NCBI RefSeq assembly: GCF_000719555.1
Contig: NZ_JOGX01000073.1
Location: 1-39,986, forward strand
Length of the DNA stretch: 39,986 bases
Reading direction: 5' to 3'
From: Streptomyces sp. NRRL F-5727
GTDB taxonomy: Bacteria; Actinomycetota; Actinomycetes; Streptomycetales; Streptomycetaceae
Shown: one piece after another, positions 17,107-25,271 of the stretch
Layout of the letters: each line of letters starts with the position of its first letter
Position numbering within the stretch: the first letter of the stretch is position 1
Made by a program: the position numbers and the translations under genes
The notes under the pieces: model-generated
The model's input: only the letters and a program-made list of their open reading frames with translations
Told to the model about the DNA's origin: nothing
The model's database searches: none

Positions 17107-17153
17107 AAAAGGCGGTGCCCCGGACCTCTCGCAGGTCCGGGGCACCGCCTTTT
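17107..17153. terminator. Bidirectional terminator
   Basis: A perfect 21-bp stem (17107-17127 and 17133-17153) with loop CTCGC, flanked by AAAA on the left and TTTT on the right. It therefore works as an intrinsic terminator for both the DUF4191 gene (+) and the RDD gene (-). Confidence 0.92.
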
Positions 17154-17161
17154 GCCGAGCG

Positions 17162-17629
17162 TCAGACCCGCACCTGGACGGCGCCGGAGAAGCGGTCGTG
17201 GAGGCCGCGGCCGTCCCGGTCCCAGACGAGGGCGGGGATCGCCAGGCAGGTGAGGGCCGCGCGGAGCACGGCACGGGGCAGCGAGAGCCGGCCGCCGTGG
17301 ACCGAGACGACCCGCAGCCGGAAGAGGAGCTTGCCGGGGGTGGCGCCGACCGTGCCGACGGTGAGGGCGTTCAGGGCGAAGAGGATGAGCAGGGCCCAGT
17401 TGCTGGTCGCCTGTCCATAGCCGTCGGTGATGAGACCGTATGCGATCAGCAGGCACAGGCCCCAGTCCACGGCGAGCGCGCCCAGCCTGGCCCCGGGACG
17501 GGCGATGGAGCCGGGTCCCTCCTCGGGGAGGCCCAGCTGCTGCCCCCGGTAGCCGAAGTCCACGCCTGCTTGCTCCGCCGCGGCACGGGGGCCGGAGAGC
17601 CACGATCCGAGTGCTTGCCTGTTGTCCAC
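17162..17629 (-). CDS. RDD family membrane protein
   Basis: A 155-residue integral membrane protein of the RDD family. The pattern starts [20 protein letters not shown] (R and D of the first helix), continues with a second helix [19 protein letters not shown] and the characteristic [14 protein letters not shown], and ends [12 protein letters not shown] with the final Asp. The GTG at 17629 ([11 protein letters not shown]) is preferred over the upstream ATG because TACGGT stands 6 nt before it, suggesting leaderless transcription. The role of RDD proteins is unsettled, with transport suggested for some. It is divergent from glnA, whose GlnR box lies beyond its promoter. Confidence 0.85.
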   Translation of the reverse strand: MDNRQALGSWLSGPRAAAEQAGVDFGYRGQQLGLPEEGPGSIARPGARLGALAVDWGLCLLIAYGLITDGYGQATSNWALLILFALNALTVGTVGATPGKLLFRLRVVSVHGGRLSLPRAVLRAALTCLAIPALVWDRDGRGLHDRFSGAVQVRV

Positions 17630-17713
17630 CCGACCACCGTACTGCGCCCGTTTTCGATCACTTCCGTCCGGGTGCGGATGGGGCGCGACACGGAGGGACG
17701 CCACCCGCTCCGG

Positions 17714-17751
17714 TTAACTTCCACGAAACAAATGGGTCATGCTTGAGAAAT
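17714..17751 (+). promoter_or_regulatory. GlnR box of glnA
   Basis: TTAAC-n6-GAAAC (17714-17729), 6 nt, then GTCAT-n6-GAAAT (17736-17751). This reproduces the published gTnAc-n6-GaAAc double motif bound by GlnR, the global nitrogen regulator of streptomycetes. A -10 like TAGGGT is at 17762-17767. Confidence 0.88.
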
Positions 17752-17850
17752 CCCGACTGCCTAGGGTCGGGTCCGAGCGTGCGCCACCGCACTGGTGCAT
17801 CACCGAGCTGCAACCCCGCCCCTCCCCGGGCCGGGAGTAGGAGGAGTTGG

Positions 17851-19272
17851 ATGTCCAAGCACGGGTTCCAGAACGCCGAAGAGGTCGCGAAGTTCATCAA
17901 GGACGAGGACGTCAAGATGGTCGACGTCCGCTTCTGCGACCTTCCCGGCGTGATGCAGCACTTCTCGATCCCGGCGACGGCCTTCGACCCGTCCGAGGAG
18001 CTGGCCTTCGACGGCTCCTCGATCCGCGGCTTCCAGGCCATCCACGAGTCCGACATGGCGCTGCGCGCGGACCTCTCGACGGCCCGCCTGGACCCGTTCC
18101 GCCGCGACAAGACGCTCAACATCAACTTCTTCATCCACGACCCGATCACGGGCGAGCAGTACAGCCGTGACCCGCGGAACATCGCGAAGAAGGCGGAGGC
18201 GTACCTGGCCTCCACCGGCATCGCCGACACCGCGTACTTCGGCCCCGAGGCCGAGTTCTACGTCTTCGACTCGGTCCGCTTCGAGACCTCCGCGAACCAG
18301 GGCTTCTACCACATCGACTCCGAGGCCGGCGCCTGGAACACCGGTGCGGAGGAGAACAACCGCGGTTACAAGGTCCGCTACAAGGGCGGCTACTTCCCGG
18401 CCCCGCCGGTCGACCACTTCGCCGACCTGCGCGCCGAGATGTCCCTGGAGCTGGAGAAGGTCGGCCTGCAGGTCGAGCGCCAGCACCACGAGGTGGGCAC
18501 CGCCGGCCAGGCCGAGATCAACTACAAGTTCAACACGCTGCTCGCCGCGGCCGACGACCTGATGCTGTTCAAGTACATCATCAAGAACGTCGCCTGGCGG
18601 AACGGCAAGTCCGCGACCTTCATGCCGAAGCCGATCTTCGGCGACAACGGCTCGGGCATGCACGTCCACCAGTCGCTGTGGTCCAACGGCGACCCGCTGT
18701 TCTACGACGAGGCCGGCTACGCGGGCCTGTCGGACACCGCGCGCTACTACATCGGCGGCATCCTCAAGCACGCCCCGTCGCTGCTCGCCTTCACCAACCC
18801 GACGGTGAACTCCTACCACCGCCTGGTCCCGGGCTTCGAGGCGCCGGTCAACCTGGTCTACTCGCAGCGCAACCGCTCCGCCGCCATGCGCATCCCGATC
18901 ACGGGCTCGAACCCGAAGGCCAAGCGCGTCGAGTTCCGCGCGCCGGACCCGTCCTCGAACCCGTACCTCGCCTTCTCCGCCCTCCTCCTCGCGGGCCTCG
19001 ACGGCGTCAAGAACAAGATCGAGCCCATGGAGCCGATCGACAAGGACCTGTACGAGCTCGCCCCCGAGGAGCACGCGAGCGTCCCGCAGGTCCCGACCAA
19101 CCTGGAGGCCGTGCTCAAGGCCCTGGAGGAGGACAACGAGTACCTCCAGGCCGGCGGCGTCTTCACCTCCGACCTGATCGAGACCTGGATCGACTACAAG
19201 CGCACCCACGAGATCGCGCCGATCCAGCTCCGCCCGCACCCGCACGAGTTCGAGCTCTACTACGACCTCTAG
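17851..19272 (+). CDS. glnA: Glutamine synthetase, type I (GSI)
   Basis: Makes glutamine from glutamate, ammonia and ATP. It has 473 residues, close to the family norm. Family signatures visible include [20 protein letters not shown] (metal ligand Glu), [33 protein letters not shown] and [26 protein letters not shown] carries the adenylylation Tyr (about residue 401), so activity is probably controlled by GlnE-type adenylylation. The ATG at 17851 has GGAGGAG upstream. The frame is open further 5' but without similarity. Transcription is controlled through the double GlnR box about 100-140 nt upstream. A terminator follows. Confidence 0.98.
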   Translation: MSKHGFQNAEEVAKFIKDEDVKMVDVRFCDLPGVMQHFSIPATAFDPSEELAFDGSSIRGFQAIHESDMALRADLSTARLDPFRRDKTLNINFFIHDPITGEQYSRDPRNIAKKAEAYLASTGIADTAYFGPEAEFYVFDSVRFETSANQGFYHIDSEAGAWNTGAEENNRGYKVRYKGGYFPAPPVDHFADLRAEMSLELEKVGLQVERQHHEVGTAGQAEINYKFNTLLAAADDLMLFKYIIKNVAWRNGKSATFMPKPIFGDNGSGMHVHQSLWSNGDPLFYDEAGYAGLSDTARYYIGGILKHAPSLLAFTNPTVNSYHRLVPGFEAPVNLVYSQRNRSAAMRIPITGSNPKAKRVEFRAPDPSSNPYLAFSALLLAGLDGVKNKIEPMEPIDKDLYELAPEEHASVPQVPTNLEAVLKALEEDNEYLQAGGVFTSDLIETWIDYKRTHEIAPIQLRPHPHEFELYYDL

Positions 19273-19299
19273 GCCGCGAGGCGCACCAGACGCACCGCT

Positions 19300-19340
19300 G
19301 AGGGCCGCCGCCCCCGGAATCCCCGGGGACGGCGGCCCTC
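19300..19340. terminator. Terminator hairpin between glnA and the convergent small gene
   Basis: Outer stem GAGGGCCGCCG (19300-19310) with CGGCGGCCCTC (19330-19340) and an inner CCCC/GGGG helix. It serves glnA and possibly the minus-strand gene. Confidence 0.75.
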
Positions 19341-19357
19341 GCCGTGTGGCGTCCGCG

Positions 19358-19633
19358 TCAGTGGTTCTGGCGGATGAAGGTGCGGACCAGGCGGCAGGTG
19401 GTGTCCGAGGGCGGGTGGATGCCTATGCGGTGGGCCGTGGTGCGGATGGTGGCGTTGGTCGCCTTGGACGGGATGTAGACGCCGGCGTCGAGCAGGGCGA
19501 TCGCGAGGCGCATCGCCTTCAGGCGGCGGTTGTGGGTGATGTACCACTCGCGCGGGCGGCCGGCCGGGAGGGGCTTCTTCAGGAGCGGCGTGAAGGGTTC
19601 GATGGACGGCCTGCGGATCACGGCTGTTGCCAT
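19358..19633 (-). CDS. Conserved-looking small basic protein
   Basis: A 91-residue protein, strongly basic, without membrane segment or signal peptide. Its stretches PLPAGRPREWYITHNRRLKA, MRLAIALLDAGVYIPSKATN and IHPPSDTTCRLVRTFIRQNH have coding character with no low-complexity bias. The translation site is excellent (AGGAGGT before the ATG). The upstream region contains TCTATTTTAA (19691-19700), an AT-rich island that stands out in this DNA and probably holds its promoter. I do not recognise a named domain. A streptomycete protein of the same type next to glnA is, as I recall, widespread. Confidence 0.78.
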   Translation of the reverse strand: MATAVIRRPSIEPFTPLLKKPLPAGRPREWYITHNRRLKAMRLAIALLDAGVYIPSKATNATIRTTAHRIGIHPPSDTTCRLVRTFIRQNH

Positions 19634-19744
19634 GGGCTACCTCCTGGCGAACGGTGGCGGAGGCCCTCCCCGGGGCCCCTGCCTTCTGCCTCTATTTTAA
19701 GTGCCGCCACTGACAATCGGGCCTGGTCGGACGGGGTTTGGCGG

Positions 19745-19750
19745 TAGCTT
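19745..19750 (+). promoter_or_regulatory. -10 hexamer of a leaderless ArsC-like transcript
   Basis: TAGCTT, then GGGGGG, then the ATG at 19757, with no separate Shine-Dalgarno. The G-run alone could also act as one if transcription starts upstream. Confidence 0.45.
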
Positions 19751-19756
19751 GGGGGG

Positions 19757-20119
19757 ATGGAGATCTGGATCAATCCCGCCTGTTCCAAGTGCCGCGGCGC
19801 CCTCACCCTGCTCGACGCGGAGGGCGCCGAGTACACCGTCCGGAAGTACCTGGAGGACGTGCCCTCCGCCGAGGAGATCCGGGCCGTGCTCGGCCGGCTG
19901 GGGCTGGAGCCGTGGGACATCACGCGGACCGGGGAGGCCGTCGCCAAGGAGCTCGGCCTGAAGGAGTGGGGGCGGGAGCCGGCGGACCGGGAGCGGTGGA
20001 TCGAGGCACTGTCGGCGCACCCGAAGCTCATCCAGCGGCCGATCATCACCGCCGACGACGGCACGGCCGTCGTCGCCCGCTCGGAGGAGGCCGTACGGGA
20101 CGCGCTCGGGCGCGGCTAG
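19757..20119 (+). CDS. ArsC/Spx-like arsenate reductase family protein
   Basis: A 120-residue thioredoxin-fold protein. It begins MEIWINPACSKCRGALTLL, giving C9xxC12, with C12 in the position of the ArsC catalytic Cys. HPKLIQRPII near the C-terminus is the conserved arginine-containing block of the ArsC family (COG1393). No ars operon genes are adjacent, so arsenate reduction is not established and a general redox role is equally possible. TAGCTT (19745-19750) lies 6 nt before the ATG, indicating leaderless transcription. Confidence 0.88.
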   Translation: MEIWINPACSKCRGALTLLDAEGAEYTVRKYLEDVPSAEEIRAVLGRLGLEPWDITRTGEAVAKELGLKEWGREPADRERWIEALSAHPKLIQRPIITADDGTAVVARSEEAVRDALGRG

Positions 20120-20128
20120 CCGGCCCGG

Positions 20129-21037
20129 TCAGGAGGCCGCCGCACGGGCTTCCGCCTCGGTGAGGAGTTCGGTCAGGCGGAGGGCGAAGCGGGCGTCGCA
20201 GGGGTGGGGGGTGCCGGTGCGGGCCGCCGTCAGGAGGGCGTCGACGGCGTGGCCGTACGCCTCCACCGCGCCGTTCCAGCCCGGGAGGTCCGCGCGGCCC
20301 GCCGCGCCGTGCAGGGTGATCGACGCGCCCGCCGCCGCCGGCGGGGCGCTCAGGGTCAGGGTCGCGGTGCTGCTCGCGCCCGAGGTGTGGCGGAGGACCA
20401 GGTGGTGGGTGTCCTCCGGGCCCCTCGCCGCGGTCAGGGACGTCACGTCGCCGAGGACCGGGAGGAGGACGGAGAGGACGTGCGGGCCGACGTCCCAGAG
20501 GCCGCCCTTGTCGCGGCGCCACGGGGACGCGGCGTACGGGCTCTCGGAGCCGGGGGCGTAGAGCGAGCCGAGCCAGCGGGCCTCGGCGAGGTACCAGCCG
20601 CCCGCCGTGCGCTGTTCCTCGATCCAGCGGGCGGTCTCCGGGGCGAAGCGGAGGGTGCAGAAGACGACCGAGGCCACGCCCGCCTTGTCGGCCGCCTCCG
20701 CGACCTCGCGGGCCGCGGCGACCGTGGTCGCCAGCGGCTTGTCGAGGAGCAGGTGGCAGCCGGCCCGGGCCGCGCGGGCGGCGACGGTGGCCTGGACGTC
20801 CGGCGGGAGCGCCACCGCGACGGCGTCGCACTCGGCGAGGAGGACGTCCAGGTCCTCGTACGCGCGCGTGCCGGAGGCCGCGGCGAGCTCGGCGGCCGCC
20901 TCCGGGCGCCGGCCCCACACCCCGGCGAACTCGATCCCGTCGTGCGCGGCGAGCGCCGGCGCGTGGGTGCGGGCGGCCCAGGGGCCGGTGCCGACGAGTC
21001 CGATGCGGGGGCGCTGGTGTGCGGAGAGGGTCGCCAT
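20129..21037 (-). CDS. Gfo/Idh/MocA family oxidoreductase
   Basis: A 302-residue NAD(P)-dependent oxidoreductase of the glucose-fructose oxidoreductase/inositol dehydrogenase family. The N-terminal Rossmann motif is IGLVGTGPWAARTHAPAL. The family's central Lys is in LLLDKPLATTVAAAREV (the DKP variant of EKP). The C-terminal alpha/beta domain carries GLWDVGPHVLSVLLPVLG, with the His/Asp expected near the substrate. The ATG at 21037 begins MATLSAHQRPRIGLVG and leaves the expected short leader to the Rossmann strand. The substrate is unknown, presumably a sugar or cyclitol derivative. It is convergent with the ArsC-like gene and divergent from the vWA operon. Confidence 0.92.
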   Translation of the reverse strand: MATLSAHQRPRIGLVGTGPWAARTHAPALAAHDGIEFAGVWGRRPEAAAELAAASGTRAYEDLDVLLAECDAVAVALPPDVQATVAARAARAGCHLLLDKPLATTVAAAREVAEAADKAGVASVVFCTLRFAPETARWIEEQRTAGGWYLAEARWLGSLYAPGSESPYAASPWRRDKGGLWDVGPHVLSVLLPVLGDVTSLTAARGPEDTHHLVLRHTSGASSTATLTLSAPPAAAGASITLHGAAGRADLPGWNGAVEAYGHAVDALLTAARTGTPHPCDARFALRLTELLTEAEARAAAS

Positions 21038-21239
21038 GGGCCCAGTCTGCCCGGCGGGGGCGACCCGCTCCCACCCGATATCGGCTGGCGCCGTTCCCCC
21101 GGGCCCGGTTAGCGTGCGTCCGTGCCGGCCGCGGGACTTCGGTACGACTTCCGGAACCTGCCATGTCAAGCAACGTCTTCGCTGTTCGTGCTCCCTCTCC
21201 CCGGCCGGCACCCCGACACGCGGAAGACAGGGGGTCGCC

Positions 21240-22646
21240 GTGTCCGAGCTCGTCGCCGCGGAGGACGTGCTGCTGTTCGTCAACGCGGCCGTGACCGCGA
21301 CCGGACAGCGGGAGTTCCGGTCGTCCGCCGCCGAGCAGCGGCTGTCGCTGGCCTTCCTCCACGAGTACGTGCGGGTCAACTACCGCCCGCTGTACGCCTC
21401 CTGTCTGGCGCTCGACATCAACGACCACAACGCCGCCCTCGTCGTCGAGCAGCTGCTGCGGACGCCCGGCGAGGCCGGGGACGGGGAGGGGCGGCTGGTC
21501 GCGGCCCGGCTGGCGCGGATGGCGCCGCAGCGGGTCTACCGGCTGTTCCGGACGCTGCGGGAGGCCGGGGTGAACAACCGGCGCACGCGCGCGATCGTGC
21601 GGGAGTGGCTGGCCGCGCGCCCGGATCCGGCGCTCGACGCGGTGAAGTACCGGCCCGGGGTGAAGGCCGCCCTCAGGCACGCGCACGTGCCGGCCGCCGA
21701 CGCCGAGACCGGCGACTTCCTCTTCGCGCCGGGGCGCCGGGCGCGGTACGGGAACCGGACCCTGGAGGCGTACCGGCGGGCGCACCACGCCGAGGACGCG
21801 CTGTACGAGCTGCCGTTCACGGTCGCGGAGGGCTTCGCGGTGCGCCACGGGGTGGACCGGGAGGTGTTCCTGGAGCGGATCGCGCCGCGGATGACACGGC
21901 TGGAGCGGCTGCGGACCGACCGGGCCGCCGGGGCCTCCGCGGATCTGACCGTGATGCCGCTGACCCGGCTGGCGCTCCACGTGCTGGCGCTGCCGTTCGC
22001 GGAGCGGGCGGCCCGGCGGGACGAGCTGATCGGGGCGCTGCGGGCGGCGGCTCGGCGGGCGGCGGGGCCGTACGCGGGCGGCTGGGGGCGGGTCGCGGCC
22101 GTGCTCGACGACAGCTTCTCCTCGTCGGGTTCGGCGGTGAAGCGGCGCAGGCCGCTGGCCGTGGCGCTCGGCTGCCACTTCCTCCTGGAGGCGCTGGCGG
22201 CGCCGGGGGCGTACACCGGTCTGTGGACGTCGGGGGGTACGGATCCGCTGCTCGTCCGGCCGTACGGGCCCACCCCGCTCGGCCTGCGGATCCTGGACGC
22301 GCTCGACGGCGGGCCGGACCGGCTGGTGATCGTCTCGGACGGCTGGGACAACGCGCCGCCGGGTCTCGCGGGCGAGGTGCTGCGGGTCTGGCGGTCGCGG
22401 CTCGATCCGGGGCGGCGGACGGCGGCGGTCCATGTGAACCCCGTATACGACGCGGGGGTGTTCGACGTGCGCCGGCTGGGTCCGTCGGTGCCCGCGGTCG
22501 GGATCCGGGACGCGGAGGACCTGCCGGCGCTGGTGGAGATCGCCGGGTTCGCGGAGGGGCGGACCGGGCTGACCGAGCTGCGCGCCTATCTGGACCGGCG
22601 GGTGGCGGACTTCCTCGCGGCGCACGGGAAGGGGCGGACGGCGTGA
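21240..22646 (+). CDS. vWA domain protein with helical N-terminus (TROVE-like architecture)
   Basis: A 468-residue protein. Residues 1-275 are predicted all-helical, with repeated amphipathic helices (LAFLHEYVRVNYRP, DINDHNAALVVEQLL, QRVYRLFRTLREAGVNNRRT). Residues about 284-420 are a von Willebrand A domain with an intact MIDAS: D290-x-S292-x-S294 in VLDDSFSSSGS, and the strand LVIVSDG with D367. A helical solenoid followed by vWA is the layout of Ro60/TROVE RNA-binding proteins, but I cannot confirm a TROVE match by eye. The GTG at 21240 has AGGGGG upstream. The stop overlaps the next start (GTGA), so the two products are made together. The function is unknown. Confidence 0.75.
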   Translation: MSELVAAEDVLLFVNAAVTATGQREFRSSAAEQRLSLAFLHEYVRVNYRPLYASCLALDINDHNAALVVEQLLRTPGEAGDGEGRLVAARLARMAPQRVYRLFRTLREAGVNNRRTRAIVREWLAARPDPALDAVKYRPGVKAALRHAHVPAADAETGDFLFAPGRRARYGNRTLEAYRRAHHAEDALYELPFTVAEGFAVRHGVDREVFLERIAPRMTRLERLRTDRAAGASADLTVMPLTRLALHVLALPFAERAARRDELIGALRAAARRAAGPYAGGWGRVAAVLDDSFSSSGSAVKRRRPLAVALGCHFLLEALAAPGAYTGLWTSGGTDPLLVRPYGPTPLGLRILDALDGGPDRLVIVSDGWDNAPPGLAGEVLRVWRSRLDPGRRTAAVHVNPVYDAGVFDVRRLGPSVPAVGIRDAEDLPALVEIAGFAEGRTGLTELRAYLDRRVADFLAAHGKGRTA

Positions 22647-23791
22647 CGCGGATCGATCTGACCGGGCTCGACACCCGGCCCGCGCAGGTGTGGGGCGGGG
22701 TGCGGCTGGTGCCGCTGGTGCGGGCCGAGCCGGTGGCGGGGCTGCGGCTGGGCCGGGAGGTGTACGACGCGGCGGACGGACGCGTGGACGTCGGCGACGG
22801 CACGGTCTACACGTCGTACGTGCCGCACGGCTTCGTCGCGGACTGGTCGGGGGCGGGACGCGAGGAGGCGGCGTACGGGACGCGGCTCGGGGACGGGCCG
22901 CCGGCCACCGTGCCCGTGCGGGCCCCGCACCGTCGGCTCGCCCGGCGGGTGCGCGGCGAGCGGCGGCTGCGGTTCCTGCCGCTCCACCTCGCCCTGGAGG
23001 GGTACCTGTCACTGCACTTCGGCGGGCCGACGGTGCTGTGGGAGGAGTGGTCGCGGGCCGCGCTGCGGCGGGGTCTCTCGCCGCGCGCGGAGGCGGCGTA
23101 CGCCGGGTGGGAGGTGCCGGGGCTCGCGGAGGCGCTGCGGGTGTTCGAGCTGCACCCGGGGCAGTGCGGGGTGCTCGTGTACACGGCGGACGCGCTGGCC
23201 GCGGCGTTCGTCGTCCCGCACCCGGAGGACTACCGGCTGCTGCACCCGACGCTGGTGGAGGACCTGTACGGCGAGCTGGTGCACCAGTACGCGTACTACG
23301 GGGGCCCGGTGCCCGAGTTCACCGCCCGGATCCGGGACGGCGCAGGCGGCATCCGGGACCTGGCGGACCTGCGGGCGGCGGCCCGGGAGCAGGAGCGGCG
23401 CTGGGCGGTCGCGCACGACGGGCTGATGGCGCGGGACCTCCTGGAGACGCCGTACGCCTTCGACCGGGTGTACCGGATGGGGTCGTTCGCGCTGTACCGG
23501 TTCCTGCCGCCGTTCGCGCGGGACGGGCGGGAGCAGCACATCGGCGAGCTGATCACCGACCACCGGGGGCGGACGGCCTATCTGAAGACCTTCCGGCTCT
23601 CGGAGGCGCAGGTCAGGCGGGGTTACCTGCTGCGCCGGCTGGCGTCCTGCGACTGGCACCCGGGGCGGACGGCGGAGGCCCTGGGGATCGCGCGGGACGA
23701 GCTGGTCCGGCGGATCCGGTCGGCCGGCTTCGGCGCGCTGCTCGACGCGCACGGGCTCGCACAGGCGGCCCGGAATGCGCAGGAAGGCTGA
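22643..23791 (+). CDS. Protein of unknown function with C-terminal Fis-type HTH (ARPP-like)
   Basis: A 382-residue protein coupled to the vWA gene by a 4-bp GTGA overlap. Residues about 15-200 form a beta-rich domain (WGGVRLVPLVRAEPVAGL, then EGYLSLHFGGPTVLWEEWSR and FELHPGQCGVLVYTADALAA), with a helical middle segment around 205-300. Residues 325-367 are a clear Fis/NtrC-type helix-turn-helix (LLRRLASCDWHPGRTAEALG followed by IARDELVRRIRSAGF). The N-terminal part resembles what is named ARPP (ARG and rhodanese-phosphatase-superfamily-associated) in streptomycete annotations. I hold that loosely. The HTH suggests DNA binding or self-assembly of a regulator. The stop is directly followed by the glnII GlnR box. 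Confidence 0.72.
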   Translation: MTRIDLTGLDTRPAQVWGGVRLVPLVRAEPVAGLRLGREVYDAADGRVDVGDGTVYTSYVPHGFVADWSGAGREEAAYGTRLGDGPPATVPVRAPHRRLARRVRGERRLRFLPLHLALEGYLSLHFGGPTVLWEEWSRAALRRGLSPRAEAAYAGWEVPGLAEALRVFELHPGQCGVLVYTADALAAAFVVPHPEDYRLLHPTLVEDLYGELVHQYAYYGGPVPEFTARIRDGAGGIRDLADLRAAAREQERRWAVAHDGLMARDLLETPYAFDRVYRMGSFALYRFLPPFARDGREQHIGELITDHRGRTAYLKTFRLSEAQVRRGYLLRRLASCDWHPGRTAEALGIARDELVRRIRSAGFGALLDAHGLAQAARNAQEG

Positions 23792-23829
23792 GTAACACGG
23801 GGTTCACAAACGGGCAACCGAAGGGAAAT
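23792..23829 (+). promoter_or_regulatory. GlnR box of glnII
   Basis: GTAAC-n6-TTCAC, 6 nt, then GCAAC-n6-GAAAT (23792-23829), in the exact spacing of the double GlnR motif. The first b-site (TTCAC) is degenerate compared with GaAAc. It begins one base after the stop of the preceding gene. Confidence 0.82.
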
Positions 23830-23839
23830 CCCGTGTTGC

Positions 23840-23919
23840 GAAGCTGCGGTCACACGAAAGGCGCACCAGACGGCAGGCCGGGTCCCCGGCCGGGCGTTCG
23901 GCGCCGCCACCGCAGCTTC
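23840..23919 (+). promoter_or_regulatory. Long-range stem in the glnII leader region
   Basis: GAAGCTGCGG (23840-23849) and CCGCAGCTTC (23910-23919) are perfect reverse complements 60 nt apart, between the GlnR box and the glnII start. They may form the base of a leader RNA structure. Confidence 0.35.
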
Positions 23920-23981
23920 TCGCAGCGCCGCGAGCCGCCGCGGACCCCCGCAGCAGCACGCCACGCCCTAAGGATGACCCC

Positions 23982-25013
23982 GTGACCTTCAAGGCTGAGT
24001 ACATCTGGATCGACGGCACCGAGCCGACCGCGAAGCTTCGCTCCAAGACGAAGATCATCGCGGGCGAGGGTCTGCCGCTGGCGGAGCTGCCGATCTGGGG
24101 CTTCGACGGTTCCAGCACCAACCAGGCCGAGGGCCACGCCTCGGACCGCGTGCTCAAGCCGGTCTTCTCCTGCCCGGACCCGATCCGCGGCGGCAACGAC
24201 ATCCTGGTGCTGTGCGAGGTCCTCAACACGGACATGACGCCGCACTCCTCCAACACCCGTGCCGCGCTGGCCGAGGTCGCCGCGAAGTACGCCTCCCAGG
24301 AGCCGATCTTCGGCATCGAGCAGGAGTACACCTTCTTCGAGGGCACCCGCCCGCTCGGCTTCCCGGTCAACGGCTTCCCGGCCCCGCAGGGCGGCTACTA
24401 CTGCGGCGTCGGCGTGGACGAGATCCACGGCCGTCCGATCGTCGAGGCGCACCTGGAGAACTGCCTCAAGGCGGGTCTGGGCATCTCCGGCATCAACGCC
24501 GAGGTCATGCCCGGCCAGTGGGAGTTCCAGGTCGGCCCGCTGGCTCCGCTGGAGGTCTCCGACCAGCTGTGGGTCGCCCGCTGGCTGCTCTACCGCACGG
24601 CCGAGGACTTCAACGTCTCCGCGACGCTCGACCCGAAGCCGGTGAAGGGCGACTGGAACGGCGCCGGCGCGCACACCAACTTCTCCACGAAGGCGATGCG
24701 CGAGGGCTACGACGCGATCATCACCGCCTGCGAGTCGCTGGGCGAGGGCTCGAAGCCGCTCGACCACGTCAAGAACTACGGCGCCGGCATCGACGACCGC
24801 CTGACCGGTCTGCACGAGACCGCCCCGTGGGACAAGTACTCCTACGGCGTCTCCGACCGCGGCGCCTCGGTCCGCATCCCGTGGCAGGTCGAGCAGGACC
24901 AGAAGGGCTACATCGAGGACCGCCGCCCGAACGCGAACGTCGACCCGTACGTGGTGACCCGCCTCCTGGTGGACACCTGCTGCGAGGCGCTCGCCAAGGC
25001 CGGCCAGGTCTGA
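23982..25013 (+). CDS. glnII: Glutamine synthetase, type II (GSII, eukaryotic-like)
   Basis: The second glutamine synthetase, 343 residues, the normal length for GSII. Family blocks are EYIWIDGTEPTAKLRSKTK at the N-terminus, WGFDGSSTNQAEG, FGIEQEYTFFEG (metal-binding Glu), MPGQWEFQVGP, GDWNGAGAHTNFSTKAMR and SVRIPWQVEQDQKGYIEDRR for nucleotide and substrate binding. GSII is not adenylylated, so control is mainly transcriptional, in keeping with the GlnR box 150-190 nt upstream. The GTG at 23982 is preceded by TAAGGATGACCCC, which offers a weak AAGGA. A strong terminator follows. Confidence 0.97.
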   Translation: MTFKAEYIWIDGTEPTAKLRSKTKIIAGEGLPLAELPIWGFDGSSTNQAEGHASDRVLKPVFSCPDPIRGGNDILVLCEVLNTDMTPHSSNTRAALAEVAAKYASQEPIFGIEQEYTFFEGTRPLGFPVNGFPAPQGGYYCGVGVDEIHGRPIVEAHLENCLKAGLGISGINAEVMPGQWEFQVGPLAPLEVSDQLWVARWLLYRTAEDFNVSATLDPKPVKGDWNGAGAHTNFSTKAMREGYDAIITACESLGEGSKPLDHVKNYGAGIDDRLTGLHETAPWDKYSYGVSDRGASVRIPWQVEQDQKGYIEDRRPNANVDPYVVTRLLVDTCCEALAKAGQV

Positions 25014-25029
25014 TCCGCCGCCAGTTCCC

Positions 25030-25066
25030 CGAACGTGCCCGCCGGTTCGCCCGGCGGGCACGTTCG
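25030..25066 (+). terminator. Terminator hairpin after glnII
   Basis: A perfect 16-bp stem (25030-25045 and 25051-25066) with loop TTCGC, 17 nt after the stop. Confidence 0.85.
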
Positions 25067-25142
25067 CGTGCCCGGGCGGACGGCGTCATCCGCTCCGTGG
25101 ACGCCTCTTCGCTCCACCGTTCCCTGCTGGTTTAATAGGGAT

Positions 25143-25265
25143 ATGGCCGCCATCCAGAACCACAGCGCGCGGGGTCTTCTCGACCTCGAGCCGTTCTGGC
25201 CTTCCCGGCAGCACCACGACTTCGACCGGTGCTGTCGGCGCGTGAGGAACGCGTCGGCCCTCTAA
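25143..25265 (+). CDS. Possible 40-residue leader peptide
   Basis: An ORF of 40 codons, beginning MAAIQNHSARGLLDLEPFWP and containing QHHDFDRCCRRVRN near the end. Its composition (His-His, Cys-Cys-Arg-Arg) is not that of random high-GC frames. An AT-rich TTTAATAGGG (25131-25140) ends just before the ATG, so a leaderless mRNA is likely (TTTAAT at 25131-25136, 6 nt gap). Two hairpins follow the TAA, then the winged-helix gene 100 nt downstream. It may act as a translated leader controlling that gene. No similarity search was possible. Confidence 0.5.
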   Translation: MAAIQNHSARGLLDLEPFWPSRQHHDFDRCCRRVRNASAL

Positions 25266-25271
25266 AGCCCC

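Noticed and set aside
17440..17850. N-terminal extension of glnA (137 extra codons)
   Set aside because: The frame is open by chance; the GlnR box, promoter and Shine-Dalgarno lie inside it and GSI similarity begins at 17851.
21163..21294. ORF starting MSSNVFAVRAPSP upstream of the vWA gene
   Set aside because: Composition is Pro/Ser/Arg-rich, it overlaps the vWA start in another frame and has no ribosome-binding site.
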